In this document: positions 17,419-26,750 of the stretch, one piece after another
Layout of the letters: each line of letters starts with the position of its first letter
How positions within the stretch are numbered: position 1 is the stretch's first letter
Assembly (NCBI GenBank): GCA_044352985.1
Contig: JBILCU010000004.1
Location: 124,001 to 188,000 of the forward strand
Direction of reading: 5' to 3'
Origin: JADJDM01 sp044352985
GTDB taxonomy: Bacteria > Bacteroidota > Bacteroidia > B-17B0 > Aurantibacillaceae
DNA: 64,000 nucleotides
Made by a program: the position numbers and the translations under genes
Notes under the pieces: generated by a model
The model's input: only the letters and a program-made list of their open reading frames with translations
The model's database searches: none
Told to the model about the DNA's origin: nothing

Positions 17419-17519
17419 AATTTTCAAGTTTAATTGATTAAAATCATGATAATATCTTCAAAATTATAAAGTTCTATTTTTTAAATTTATTGTAATTTTA
17501 TTTTTTTAAATTAAGATAA

Positions 17520-18482
17520 ATGAAAAAATATTTTTCTTTTATTATTTTGTTCATTCTATTTTTATTTTCCTTTTGTTCACAAGAAAATAAGGAAATTGTA
17601 AAATTAAAAGAACCTCATTCAGCTTCTGAATTAGGTGAATTACTTTTCTTTGACCCTATTTTATCAGCAGATTCAACAATCAGTTGCGCTTCTTGCCATA
17701 AGCCACAATTTGCTTTTGCCGATAATGTACCCTTAAGCTTTGGCTTAGATTCATTGAAAGGAAATAGAAATACACCAAGCGCCATGAATCTGGGTGAACG
17801 TTTTTTCTTTTTTCATGATGGTAGGGCTGAAAGTTTAGAAGAACAGGCAAAAGGCCCAATTGAAAATCCCATTGAAATGAATTTACCTTTAACGGTTGCA
17901 ATTGAAAGATTAAAACGTCATCACCAATACAACGATTTTTTTATCCGACTTTTTAAACGTAGAGCAACAAAAGAGGACTTAACATTTGTACTTGCAGAAT
18001 ATGAAAGGGGATTGGAAACAGCAGATACACCTTTTGATGATTACATGTCGGAAATTGATACCCACTCTTTTTCAGAATCAGCTAAGCGTGGGAGATTAAT
18101 TTTTAACCAAAAAGCAAAATGTTTTGATTGTCATTTTGGTCCTGATTTTACAGCCGATCAGTTTCGTAACATTGGCTTATTTAATGGAGACAATTTAAAT
18201 GATTCAGGCAGATACTTAATAACAAAAAAAACAGAAGATATTGGTAAATTTAAAACGCCGGGGCTGCGTAACGTACTCGTTACTGCTCCATATATGCATA
18301 ACGGCATGTTTAAAACGCTAAAAGAGGTTATTGATTATTACGATAATCCAAATAAGTTTGTATCAAATGCAATTAATAGAGATCCCTTACTTAGCAAACC
18401 TTTAAACTTGTCTCAACAAGAAAAAAAAGATCTTGAAACTTTTTTGATTGCATTAACCGACAAGCGTTTTTTGAAAAAATAA
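17520..18482 (+). CDS. Di-haem cytochrome c peroxidase, lipoprotein
   Basis: 320 residues. Signal peptide with a probable lipobox (FLFSFC). Two CxxCH haem sites, CASCH and CFDCH, mark the N- and C-terminal haem domains of the MauG/CcpA family. FFHDGRAESLEEQA and APYMHNGMFKTLKEVIDYY are typical of this family; the latter contains the His/Met region near the second haem. It would reduce hydrogen peroxide in the periplasm using a cytochrome donor. No MauG substrate gene lies nearby, so peroxidase is the default reading. Confidence 0.93.
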   Translation: MKKYFSFIILFILFLFSFCSQENKEIVKLKEPHSASELGELLFFDPILSADSTISCASCHKPQFAFADNVPLSFGLDSLKGNRNTPSAMNLGERFFFFHDGRAESLEEQAKGPIENPIEMNLPLTVAIERLKRHHQYNDFFIRLFKRRATKEDLTFVLAEYERGLETADTPFDDYMSEIDTHSFSESAKRGRLIFNQKAKCFDCHFGPDFTADQFRNIGLFNGDNLNDSGRYLITKKTEDIGKFKTPGLRNVLVTAPYMHNGMFKTLKEVIDYYDNPNKFVSNAINRDPLLSKPLNLSQQEKKDLETFLIALTDKRFLKK

Positions 18483-18519
18483 GGAAATGATCCAAGCCCT
18501 CTAAGTTTCAGTATTATTG

Positions 18520-18527
18520 TATATTTG
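18520..18527 (+). promoter_or_regulatory. -7 promoter element of psd
   Basis: TATATTTG matches TAnnTTTG exactly, 15 bases before the ATG at 18543. No clear -33 box is seen. Confidence 0.5.
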
Positions 18528-18542
18528 CCGAAAATTTAAAAT

Positions 18543-19199
18543 ATGAAATTTCACAAAGAAGGCTATGCCTCATTGTTTTTGGTTGTACTTTTTGATGTTA
18601 TATTAATTTTTATTGCTAACTATTTTTTCCCTGAATATCCTATTGCAAAATGGTTTGCTTATTTAGTAAGTGGATTTTTACTAATAACTATACTTCAGTT
18701 TTTCAGAAATCCAAAACGAACGTTTATAACAGGTGAAGATTTAATTATTGCGCCAGCTGATGGTAAAGTAGTGGTAATTGAAGAAGTTGAAGAAGGAGAG
18801 TATTTTAAAGATAAACGTTTGTTGGTTTCTATTTTTATGTCACCTATAAATGTTCATATCAATAGATATCCTTTTTCTGGCATGGTAAAATATTTTAAAT
18901 ACCATCCAGGTAAATTTTTAGCTGCTTGGGAACCAAAATCTAGCACAGAAAATGAACGAACTACTGTTGTAGTTGAACATAAAAACGGTCAGCAGGTATT
19001 ATTTAGGCAAATTGCCGGAGCTTTGGCGCGCAGAATTGTATGGTATTGTAAAGAAGGAGATAGCGCACAACAATGTGAAGAATTTGGATTTATTAAATTC
19101 GGATCACGTGTTGATTTATATTTTCCTGTAAACACCAACATCAATGTTAAAATTGGAGACGTGGTAAAAGGATCGCAATCGATTATAGCAAAATGGTAG
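18543..19199 (+). CDS. psd: Phosphatidylserine decarboxylase, short type
   Basis: 218 residues, a proenzyme that makes phosphatidylethanolamine. Two membrane segments lie at about residues 10-30 and 36-54. The core has PADGKVVVIE, FMSPINVHINRYP and the self-cleavage site FGSRVD, predicted to split between Gly187 and Ser188, where Ser becomes the pyruvoyl group. The short form resembles archaetidylserine-type decarboxylases common in Bacteroidota. No phosphatidylserine synthase gene is adjacent. Confidence 0.94.
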   Translation: MKFHKEGYASLFLVVLFDVILIFIANYFFPEYPIAKWFAYLVSGFLLITILQFFRNPKRTFITGEDLIIAPADGKVVVIEEVEEGEYFKDKRLLVSIFMSPINVHINRYPFSGMVKYFKYHPGKFLAAWEPKSSTENERTTVVVEHKNGQQVLFRQIAGALARRIVWYCKEGDSAQQCEEFGFIKFGSRVDLYFPVNTNINVKIGDVVKGSQSIIAKW

Positions 19200-19365
19200 A
19201 TTTGGGATATTAAAAATGTAGTATTAAAATTAAATTTTCATTAACAATCCTTTCAGGTTTATAAAAATTAAACAATTAATTTACATTTTTTTAATTTATA
19301 CACTCTCATTTTCAGTTAGATAATAACTTTAATAGAAAAAAAAATGAAAGTGAAGAAAGAAAAGT

Positions 19366-19373
19366 TATATTTG
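19366..19373 (+). promoter_or_regulatory. -7 promoter element of the initiator tRNA gene
   Basis: TATATTTG, a perfect TAnnTTTG match, 42 bases upstream of the tRNA. The bases at the expected -33 position (AATG) match only weakly. Confidence 0.55.
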
Positions 19374-19415
19374 CAATCTCAAAAGTAAACGTTCTTAAAC
19401 TTTTAAAAAATATAG

Positions 19416-19487
<72 letters not shown>

Positions 19488-19492
19488 CCTAG

Positions 19493-19519
19493 AAGGTTGT
19501 CAATTTGACAACCTTTTTT
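19493..19519 (+). terminator. Terminator of the initiator tRNA
   Basis: Stem AAGGTTGTC/GACAACCTT with an AATTT loop, followed by a T-run, five bases beyond the tRNA. Confidence 0.85.
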
Positions 19520-19586
19520 ATTTTAAAAATTTCTCTTAAGAATTATAATTCATCTGTCTTATTATTAAATAACTTTGTTGTTTTAA

Positions 19587-20243
19587 ATGAAGTACTTAAA
19601 ATATATTTTACCGGTAGCACTTGTAGTTATTTTGCTTTCTGTCTTTTTTTTGAATAAAAAAAATCCTAAACCTATTACTGTTTTACCTATTTACGGACCT
19701 AAAAATATTGAGAGTATCGATACTTCATTTCATCGTATTGGTGTTTTTAATTTTACCAATCAATATGGTATTACTATTACGCAAAAAACAGTTACAGATA
19801 AAATTTTTGTTTGCGATTATTTTTTTACTACTTGTAAATCCATTTGCCCTATAATGACCAATCAAATGGAAAGAGTACAACAACAATTTTTAAGTAACAA
19901 TCAAGTTCTTATTTTATCTCATACTGTAGATCCGGAAGAAGATTCAGTTTCCGTATTAATGAAATACGCTGTTAAGCATAAAGCAATTAAAGATAAATGG
20001 CATTTTTTAACTGGTAATAAAAAAGAATTATATCGTCAGGCAAGAGAAAGTTACTTATTAGATAACGAAACAGGAAATGGAGACGAACACGATTTCATAC
20101 ACACCGATAAATTTGCCTTAATTGATTGGAAAGGAAGAATTAGAGGTTATTATGTTGGTACCGATTCAATGGAAATTAGTAAATTGCTGGTGGATATATC
20201 AACTTTATTAGATGAAAAATGCTGGGAAGAAAATAATAAATAG
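19587..20243 (+). CDS. SCO1/SenC-family copper/thioredoxin-fold protein
   Basis: 218 residues, anchored by an N-terminal hydrophobic helix (residues 7-23). The thioredoxin-like domain has the CxxxC copper motif in FTTCKSICPIM and the distal copper His in HDFIHTDKFALID. SCO proteins deliver copper to the Cu(A) site of cytochrome oxidase or protect against oxidative stress. No oxidase genes are in the window. 23 bases upstream of waaA, so perhaps co-transcribed. Confidence 0.93.
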   Translation: MKYLKYILPVALVVILLSVFFLNKKNPKPITVLPIYGPKNIESIDTSFHRIGVFNFTNQYGITITQKTVTDKIFVCDYFFTTCKSICPIMTNQMERVQQQFLSNNQVLILSHTVDPEEDSVSVLMKYAVKHKAIKDKWHFLTGNKKELYRQARESYLLDNETGNGDEHDFIHTDKFALIDWKGRIRGYYVGTDSMEISKLLVDISTLLDEKCWEENNK

Positions 20244-20266
20244 TAAGTTGTTTTTATAAAAACATC

Positions 20267-21529
20267 ATGTTCATCTATACCTTTTTAATTCGTTTTTATC
20301 ATTTTGTTATCTCTTGCCTTTCGCTATTTCATCAAAAAGCAAAATTATTTACTGTTGGCAGAAAACATATTTTTTCAAAAATTTCCGCTCAATTAAAATC
20401 GAATACAAAAAATAATATCTGGATTCATTGCTCCTCATTGGGAGAGTTTGAGCAAGGCAGACCTTTAATAGAACAATTAAAAAAAAATCACCCTCAATAT
20501 TCTATCGTACTTACATTTTTTTCTCCCTCTGGTTACGAGCAACGGAAGAATTATGAATTAGCAGATTTTGTTTTTTACCTTCCTGCTGACACCAAAAGAA
20601 ATGCTATTGAGTTCATTCGTTTAATTCAACCAAAATTTGTTGTATTCGTTAAGTATGAATTCTGGTTGAATTACTTAAATCAACTACACTCAAAAAATAT
20701 CCCCACTTTTTTAATTTCTGCTTTATTCAGAGAGGATCAGCATTTTTTCAAATGGTATGGTTCTATTTTTAAACGAACACTTTTTTACTACAAACATATT
20801 TTTGTTCAAAATCAGTATTCGTTTAATATATTACAACAAAATGGTATAAAAAAATGTAGTGTTACAGGAGATACCCGATTAGACAGAGTTATAGAAATTG
20901 CGAAGCAGCCAAAAAAATTCCCTGAAATTGAAGTACACGTTAAGAATAAAAAAGTAATTGTAGCAGGAAGCAGCTGGCCTAAGGATGAAGAATTCATCAT
21001 TCAAACTTATGAGGAATTAAGAAATAAATACAATGATTTACTTTTGATTATTGCACCTCATGAGATAAACACATCATCAGTAGAACAATTATCAAAACGA
21101 ATTTCTGAAACAAAAAACAAATTAAGTCAACAGTTATTTACAAAAGGAATTCAATTTATTGAAACTGACATAATCATCATAGATACAATTGGTGTTCTTT
21201 CTTCAGTATATCAATATGCTGATATAGCGATTATTGGAGGAGGTTTTGGTTCAGGAATTCATAATACAACAGAAGCTTTGGTTTATGGAATGCCTGTTGC
21301 TTTTGGTCCGAATTATAAAAAATTTAAAGAGGCCATTGAAGCAATTGAATTAAAATTTGGATTTTGTTTTTCAAATGAAAACGAACTTCATGATATTCTG
21401 ATTAATTTTATACAAAACCCTGATTTACTCAATCAATTAAAATCGAAGGCAAAAAATTACATTCATCAAAATTCAGGGTCAACAAATAAAATCATAAAGT
21501 ATTTAGTGGAACATGATTTCTTGAATTAA
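20267..21529 (+). CDS. waaA: Kdo transferase
   Basis: 420 residues, a GT30 glycosyltransferase adding Kdo from CMP-Kdo to lipid A precursor at the inner membrane. A short N-terminal membrane anchor (residues 1-20) precedes IWIHCSSLGEFEQGRPLIE, which includes the catalytic Glu. The C-terminal domain has the CMP-binding GGGFGSGIHNTTEALVYGMP. Eighteen bases separate it from rlmI-like gene. Together with lpxB and gmhA it shows lipopolysaccharide synthesis. Confidence 0.96.
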   Translation: MFIYTFLIRFYHFVISCLSLFHQKAKLFTVGRKHIFSKISAQLKSNTKNNIWIHCSSLGEFEQGRPLIEQLKKNHPQYSIVLTFFSPSGYEQRKNYELADFVFYLPADTKRNAIEFIRLIQPKFVVFVKYEFWLNYLNQLHSKNIPTFLISALFREDQHFFKWYGSIFKRTLFYYKHIFVQNQYSFNILQQNGIKKCSVTGDTRLDRVIEIAKQPKKFPEIEVHVKNKKVIVAGSSWPKDEEFIIQTYEELRNKYNDLLLIIAPHEINTSSVEQLSKRISETKNKLSQQLFTKGIQFIETDIIIIDTIGVLSSVYQYADIAIIGGGFGSGIHNTTEALVYGMPVAFGPNYKKFKEAIEAIELKFGFCFSNENELHDILINFIQNPDLLNQLKSKAKNYIHQNSGSTNKIIKYLVEHDFLN

Positions 21530-21546
21530 TAATTAAAACATCTTAA

Positions 21547-22728
21547 ATGAACATTTACTCAAAAATACAATTACATAAAGGCAAAGAATTTTCTATTCAA
21601 CGCAAACATCCTTGGATTTTTTCGGGAGCAATAAAACTAAAAGACAATAACATTATTGATGGTGATGTAGTTACTGTTTTTTCTGCAGGGGGTGATTTTT
21701 TAGCCTCTGGGCATTTTCAGGATGGAAGTATTAGCGTTAGGGTTTTAACGTATACACAAGAGGAAATCAATTCTGATTTTTATTTTGAAAAACTAAAAAA
21801 AGCTCTTCATTATCGAACAACCATTAATGTTGCTAATAATAATGAAACCAATGTTTATCGATTTATTTTTGGTGAAGCTGATGGTTTACCGGGATTGATT
21901 ATTGATAATTATAATCAACACTTTGTTATTCAATGCCATAGCATCGGAATGCACAAACACATTCAATTAATTGGCGAAGCGTTGAAACGCCTTTTTGAAA
22001 ACACTATTCAAACCATTTACGATAAAAGTGCTGAAACACTTCCTAAAGTTTATGCTTCAGGAATAAAGAATGGTTTTATTTTTGGTTCAAGTTCATCCAC
22101 GATAGTAAGTGAATACGGAAATGAATTTATAATAGATTGGGTTAACGGACAAAAAACCGGATTTTTTATTGATCAACGTGAAAACCGAAAGCTGCTGGCT
22201 GATTACAGTAAAGGAAAAAAAGTATTGAATACATTTTGTTACACCGGAGGTTTTTCTATTTATGCAGCAAAAGCAGGCGCAAGCGCCGTTCATTCTGTTG
22301 ATGTTTCAAAAATTGCTATTGAACTCACGAATAAAAATGCGGAGTTGAATCAGCTTGAAAATCATTCTTCGTCGGCAGTTGACACCTTCGATTTTTTAAA
22401 AACCGCTGGTAAAGATTATGATATCATTGTTCTTGATCCTCCTGCTTTTGCAAAAAGCAGAAAGGTGAGTCATAATGCGGTAATGGGCTACAAACGATTG
22501 AATGCTGAAGCAATGAAAATTATTAAACCGGGGGGAATCATTTTCACGTTTTCCTGCTCACAGGTGATTAACCGAGAATTGTTTTTTAATACCATTACAT
22601 CTGCCGCTATGGATGCAAGACGAAACGTTAAAATATTGCATTACCTTTCTCAGCCTGCCGACCATCCAATTAGTTTACATTTCCCGGAAGGTGAATACCT
22701 TAAAGGTTTGGTTGTTTATGTGGAGTAA
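21547..22728 (+). CDS. rlmI: RlmI/RlmK-family rRNA (cytosine-C5) methyltransferase
   Basis: 393 residues. An N-terminal PUA domain (KEFSIQRKHPWIFSGAI) is followed by the EEHEE region and a Rossmann methyltransferase. The SAM site is NTFCYTGGFSIYAAKAGA, with the catalytic-loop motif VLDPPAFAKSR and the late FTFSCSQVI containing the second Cys region. Predicted to methylate a 23S rRNA cytosine; the exact position is inferred from family. Follows waaA by 17 bases and converges with the GT4 gene. Confidence 0.9.
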   Translation: MNIYSKIQLHKGKEFSIQRKHPWIFSGAIKLKDNNIIDGDVVTVFSAGGDFLASGHFQDGSISVRVLTYTQEEINSDFYFEKLKKALHYRTTINVANNNETNVYRFIFGEADGLPGLIIDNYNQHFVIQCHSIGMHKHIQLIGEALKRLFENTIQTIYDKSAETLPKVYASGIKNGFIFGSSSSTIVSEYGNEFIIDWVNGQKTGFFIDQRENRKLLADYSKGKKVLNTFCYTGGFSIYAAKAGASAVHSVDVSKIAIELTNKNAELNQLENHSSSAVDTFDFLKTAGKDYDIIVLDPPAFAKSRKVSHNAVMGYKRLNAEAMKIIKPGGIIFTFSCSQVINRELFFNTITSAAMDARRNVKILHYLSQPADHPISLHFPEGEYLKGLVVYVE

Positions 22729-22738
22729 TTATTGGTAA

Positions 22739-23962
22739 TCAAAGCTGCAACAATTGCTGATGAAATTTTGAAGCAATTGCATCTCGGTTAAAATACTCAA
22801 TCACATATTTTCTTCCGTTTTTACCAAGTTGATGTCTTAATTCGGGCTGTTCACTTAATTTATTTATTGCATTCACCAATTTTTCTGTGTTTTCAGGTTC
22901 AAAATAAATACCGCAGTTACCCTGATCAATAAATAAAGATTTTGCTTCTCCATCAACACCTAAAATAATGGGTTTTTCCATTGCCAGATTTTCAAATATT
23001 TTAGAAGGAATGGCGCCTAAAAACAAATCCATTTTTTTAAGCGGTACAATAGAAACATCTATTGTAGCAACAATTTCTGGCATCTGCAATTTGGTTACTG
23101 CATCAAAAAAATAAACGTTGGTTAGGTTTAATTCTTTTTTAAGCAATTGCAGTTTTGCTTTTTCGGGACCACTTCCTAATAAAATAAATTTTAGATGTGG
23201 TTGTTTTTCTACCTCTTTTGCAGCATATAAAATAATTTCCAAACCCTGCGCAATGCCAATTATTCCGGCATATAAAAAAAGTAAATCGTTTGCATGAAAT
23301 CCATTATTTGTTCGCCAATTTGTTGCATTAATTTTACTAGGATCGTAATAGTTTACATCGGCCGAATTGGGTAACCAATAAGTTTTTACTTTAGGAAATC
23401 GTTTGTTGATGTTTTTGCAAATTCCTTGTGTTTGCCCACTTACCAAATTGGATTGTAAATATAATTTCCGTTCTAAACGATAAGCGAGTTTTAGCAACCA
23501 TTTATTAGTTACTACGCCTAATTTTTCTGCGCTTTCTGGCCATAAGTCGGAAACGTTGAAAACCAGTTTGGCTTTCTTTTTCCGCTTTAAGTAAAGTGCC
23601 GACCAGCCAAGAAAGAGTGGGGGAGATTCGCATAAAATTACATCAACAGCACCAATTTTAGTTGCACCACAACGAGCAGATGAATAAACAAACGAAAAAT
23701 AGTTCATCAATCGCTGTGGAATAGATTTGTTTTTAGGAATAAAGATGGAACTTCGGTGAACAGATAAACCTTCCATTTTTTCAAAATGGTATTTTTTACC
23801 TTCATAGCCAGGATAAATCTTCATTTGAGGATAGTTGGGCATAGCAGTAAGCACGCTAACATCAACTCCCATTTTTTGCAAACGAACGGCAAGCTCAAAT
23901 AATCGGTTTTGAGGTGCACCAACTTCCGGCGGAAAATATTGTGTGAGGATAAGGAGTTTCAA
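22739..23962 (-). CDS. GT4-family glycosyltransferase (WbuB-like)
   Basis: 407 residues with the GT-B fold. The N-terminal domain begins LILTQYFPPEVGAPQNRLFE, as in WbuB/fucosamine transferases; the C-terminal domain has LFLYAGIIGIAQGLE and IPSKIFENLAMEKPIILGVDG, the nucleotide-sugar site with the EX7E-like region. Likely acts on surface polysaccharide. The start is TTG at 23962 (TTG AAA CTC), which puts the first beta-strand at the N-terminus; ATT codons precede it and no ATG is near. It follows the GlcD-like gene by 19 bases. Confidence 0.88.
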   Translation of the reverse strand: MKLLILTQYFPPEVGAPQNRLFELAVRLQKMGVDVSVLTAMPNYPQMKIYPGYEGKKYHFEKMEGLSVHRSSIFIPKNKSIPQRLMNYFSFVYSSARCGATKIGAVDVILCESPPLFLGWSALYLKRKKKAKLVFNVSDLWPESAEKLGVVTNKWLLKLAYRLERKLYLQSNLVSGQTQGICKNINKRFPKVKTYWLPNSADVNYYDPSKINATNWRTNNGFHANDLLFLYAGIIGIAQGLEIILYAAKEVEKQPHLKFILLGSGPEKAKLQLLKKELNLTNVYFFDAVTKLQMPEIVATIDVSIVPLKKMDLFLGAIPSKIFENLAMEKPIILGVDGEAKSLFIDQGNCGIYFEPENTEKLVNAINKLSEQPELRHQLGKNGRKYVIEYFNRDAIASKFHQQLLQL

Positions 23963-23981
23963 AATAATTCAGATTTAGGTA

Positions 23982-25394
23982 TTACTCATAAAACATCTTA
24001 CCCGGATTTAAAATCAAATTGGGATCAAAAGTCTTTTTAATATCTCTTTGCAATTGCAAGGCTTTTTCGGAAAATACAATGGGCATGAATTTTTGCTGAA
24101 TAAGACCAATTCCGTGTTCACCACTAATGGTTCCTCCTAATTCGTAACATAAAGTAAACAGTTCAGCAATTGCTTTTCTTATGTGTTCTCCGTGCCATAG
24201 TTCATCAGACATTTCATCTTTAATAAAACGAATATGCAAATTTCCATCTCCTGCGTGACCATAACACACCGAACGAAACTGATAACGTTTACCAATCTCT
24301 TTTAGGCCTTTTACGAGTTTAGGTAACTCAGCACGTGGCACTACTGTATCTTGCTCCTTACTGATTGAATTAGAGGTTACTGCTTCGTTAATTTTTCTGC
24401 GCAATTTCCAAAGTTCTTGTTTTTGCGCAGCCGATTCAGCAAATAATATTTCGTCGATATCGTATTTGGAGACCAGTTCTGCAATGGCTTCCATCTCTTT
24501 CATTAATTGCTCTGGTTCATTGCCATCAACTTCAAGCAGCAAATGTGCTTGAATGTCGTCTGCAATTTTAACTACATTACTTTCTACATATTTGGTTACC
24601 CATTCCAGCGCATCACGTTCCATCATTTCCAAAGCACTTGGAATAAAACCTGCCCTGAAAATTTCACTCACAGCACTGCATGCTTCATCAAGTGAGCGAA
24701 AAGGCACAAGCATTAATAAATCATGTTTAGGAAGAGGAATTAATCTAACAACAATTTTGGTTACAATGCCAAGTGTTCCTTCACTGCCAACCATTAGTTG
24801 AGTTAAATTGTATCCGGTTGAGTTTTTAAGTGTATTTGCTCCGGTTTTAATGATTTCACCAGTTGGCAAAACGACTTCCAAATTTAAAATGTAATCTTTT
24901 GTTGTACCATATTTCACGCATTTTGGTCCGCCACTGCTTTCTGCTACATTGCCGCCTAACATACAACTTCCTTTACTTGCAGGATCAGGAGGATAAAACA
25001 AACCTTTTGCCGCAACCGTTTCTTGAAAAACTTGATTGATTACTCCCGGTTCAATAGTTGCTTGCAAGTTGCGTTCATCAATCTCAATAATTTCATTAAA
25101 CTTCTCCATAGAAAGTAAAACACCTCCATGTATTGGAAGCGCTCCTCCACTTAGTCCCGTTCCTGCTGCTCTTGGTGTAACTGGTATTTTAAACTCATTG
25201 CATAGTTTCAGTATAGAAGAAATTTGTTCAGTAGTTTCAGGTTTTACAACCACTTCAGGTATGTAAACTAAACGCTCGGTTTCATCGCTGGCATAAGGTT
25301 TTACAGCTTCTTTATCTAAAATAATAAGTTGTTCTGTTAGAACTTTTTTTAATTCTGAAATAAATTGTTCATTAATTTTATTGTAGTGCTGCAT
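23982..25394 (-). CDS. FAD-linked oxidase, GlcD/D-lactate dehydrogenase type
   Basis: 470 residues. The PCMH FAD-binding domain has PRAAGTGLSGGALP and FYPPDPASKGSCMLGGNVAE. The C-terminal part has the metal/substrate histidines in YGHAGDGNLHIRF and GTISGEHGIGL. It oxidises a 2-hydroxyacid such as glycolate or D-lactate; the family cannot be resolved further by eye. No GlcE/GlcF subunits are adjacent, so a single-chain enzyme is likely. Confidence 0.9.
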   Translation of the reverse strand: MQHYNKINEQFISELKKVLTEQLIILDKEAVKPYASDETERLVYIPEVVVKPETTEQISSILKLCNEFKIPVTPRAAGTGLSGGALPIHGGVLLSMEKFNEIIEIDERNLQATIEPGVINQVFQETVAAKGLFYPPDPASKGSCMLGGNVAESSGGPKCVKYGTTKDYILNLEVVLPTGEIIKTGANTLKNSTGYNLTQLMVGSEGTLGIVTKIVVRLIPLPKHDLLMLVPFRSLDEACSAVSEIFRAGFIPSALEMMERDALEWVTKYVESNVVKIADDIQAHLLLEVDGNEPEQLMKEMEAIAELVSKYDIDEILFAESAAQKQELWKLRRKINEAVTSNSISKEQDTVVPRAELPKLVKGLKEIGKRYQFRSVCYGHAGDGNLHIRFIKDEMSDELWHGEHIRKAIAELFTLCYELGGTISGEHGIGLIQQKFMPIVFSEKALQLQRDIKKTFDPNLILNPGKMFYE

Positions 25395-25406
25395 AGTTGT
25401 AAATAA

Positions 25407-25437
25407 AAAAATCCGATAGTTTTTCTATCGGATTTTT
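25407..25437 (-). terminator. Terminator after clpP
   Basis: A 13-base stem (25407-25419 with 25425-25437) and a five-base loop, giving a T-run on the minus strand. It separates clpP from the GlcD-like gene. Confidence 0.8.
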
Positions 25438-25453
25438 AGATTAGGGAATAAAC

Positions 25454-26125
25454 TTATTTTTTTACTAAAACCTCATCAATCATGCCATAAGCTTTTGCTT
25501 CTTCGGCGATCATCCAATAATCACGATCACTGTCTGCCCAAACTTTTTCATATGTTTGACCACTATGGTGAGCGATAATTTCATACAACTCTTTTTTCAG
25601 TTTTTGAATTTCGCGAGCTGTAATTTCGATATCTGATGCTTGACCTTCGGCACCTCCTAAAGGTTGATGAATCATTACACGAGCATGCTTTAAAGCAGTA
25701 CGTTTTCCTTTTTCGCCAGCACACATTAAAACAGCACCCATTGAAGCTGCCATACCTGTACAAATTGTTGCTACATCTGGTCCAACAATTTGCATGGTAT
25801 CATAAATTCCTAAACCGGCATAAACAGATCCACCAGGAGAGTTTAAATAAATCTGAATATCTTTTTTAGCATCTACTGATTCCAAAAACAATAATTGAGC
25901 TTGAACAATGTTGGCAACCTGATCGTTAATTCCTGTTCCCAAGAAAATTATGCGGTCCATCATCAAACGAGAGAAAACGTCCATTTGAGCAACATTTAAC
26001 TGACGTTCTTCAATAATATAAGGAGTTAAAGAAGATGTTATGTGATTACTGTAGCTATCGTAAACTAAGCTGTTAATGCCACGGTGTTTAGTAGCATATT
26101 TTCTAAATTCGTTGTTATCAAACAT
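25454..26125 (-). CDS. clpP: ATP-dependent Clp protease proteolytic subunit
   Basis: 223 residues. Serine protease of the ClpP family, forming tetradecameric chambers with ClpX or ClpA/C. The catalytic Ser is in CTGMAASMGAVLMCAG and the His in HARVMIHQPLGG. The oxyanion Gly-rich strand is LNSPGGSVYAGLGIYD. A predicted N-terminal extension of about 25 residues is probably partly processed. clpX is not in the window; a terminator follows directly. Confidence 0.97.
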   Translation of the reverse strand: MFDNNEFRKYATKHRGINSLVYDSYSNHITSSLTPYIIEERQLNVAQMDVFSRLMMDRIIFLGTGINDQVANIVQAQLLFLESVDAKKDIQIYLNSPGGSVYAGLGIYDTMQIVGPDVATICTGMAASMGAVLMCAGEKGKRTALKHARVMIHQPLGGAEGQASDIEITAREIQKLKKELYEIIAHHSGQTYEKVWADSDRDYWMIAEEAKAYGMIDEVLVKK

Positions 26126-26209
26126 ATTTTAATTTTTAAGTATTATTCAAAATAACCAAACAAGATTGAAAGATGCAAATTGATTTATCAACTTTAACTT
26201 AAAGCAGAT

Positions 26210-26662
26210 TTATTTTGCTTTCTTTTTTGAAGTTTTAACAAGTAGTTCTTGTTTCTTTTTAAGTTTTATATTAAAACGAATACAATCCCAATACTCTTTA
26301 GTGTAACTTACAAAAATTTCTTCCCCGGCTTTTATATTTCTTTTCGAAACGATGTAGCATCTTTTTTTTCCTTCAATAATGTATTCAGTATTGTTGGTGA
26401 GTCCTTTTACTCTTGTTAATCCAGCTGCATCATTTGCAAATCTTGCAATGTACTCAGGAGTGTTAAAAGAATCAATGCATATTTTTTTATTGATAAAGAA
26501 AAGATATCCATCCTCATCACGTTCTACTCTTCTTTCGTACTCTTCCCAATCAATAATTTCACCTAAATATTCAATTACTTTTTCTCCTTTTTTAATTGGA
26601 GTGGTGGTGAATAAACCTTTTCCTGCTCCAGGGATCAATGATTTTTTAACTTTTAATGCCAT
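26210..26662 (-). CDS. Small SET-domain protein
   Basis: 150 residues, almost only a SET domain. SAM-binding start SLIPGAGKGLFTTTPIKKGE; YIARFANDAAG takes the place of the usual NHS motif; the end AGEEIFVSYTKEYW matches the GEEL-DY segment with its catalytic Tyr. The C-terminal tail is Lys-rich. There are no pre- or post-SET cysteines. Bacterial SET proteins are probably protein lysine methyltransferases; the target is unknown. A -7 promoter element (26670-26677) lies only 7 bases before the ATG. Confidence 0.88.
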   Translation of the reverse strand: MALKVKKSLIPGAGKGLFTTTPIKKGEKVIEYLGEIIDWEEYERRVERDEDGYLFFINKKICIDSFNTPEYIARFANDAAGLTRVKGLTNNTEYIIEGKKRCYIVSKRNIKAGEEIFVSYTKEYWDCIRFNIKLKKKQELLVKTSKKKAK

Positions 26663-26669
26663 GCGACTG

Positions 26670-26677
26670 CAAAAGTA
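26670..26677 (-). promoter_or_regulatory. -7 promoter element of the SET gene
   Basis: Minus-strand TACTTTTG matches TAnnTTTG. With the usual 4-5 base gap, transcription would start about 3 bases before the ATG at 26662. Confidence 0.5.
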
Positions 26678-26728
26678 ACATTTAAGTAATTACTTTACTA
26701 AAAGAGAATGAAATACGTCTTAAATAAT

Positions 26729-26736
26729 TACATTTG
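26729..26736 (+). promoter_or_regulatory. -7 promoter element of the LYS1-like gene
   Basis: TACATTTG, a perfect TAnnTTTG match, 14 bases before the ATG at 26751; weak AATG 18 bases upstream. Confidence 0.45.
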
Positions 26737-26750
26737 CGCAAATTTTTTTT

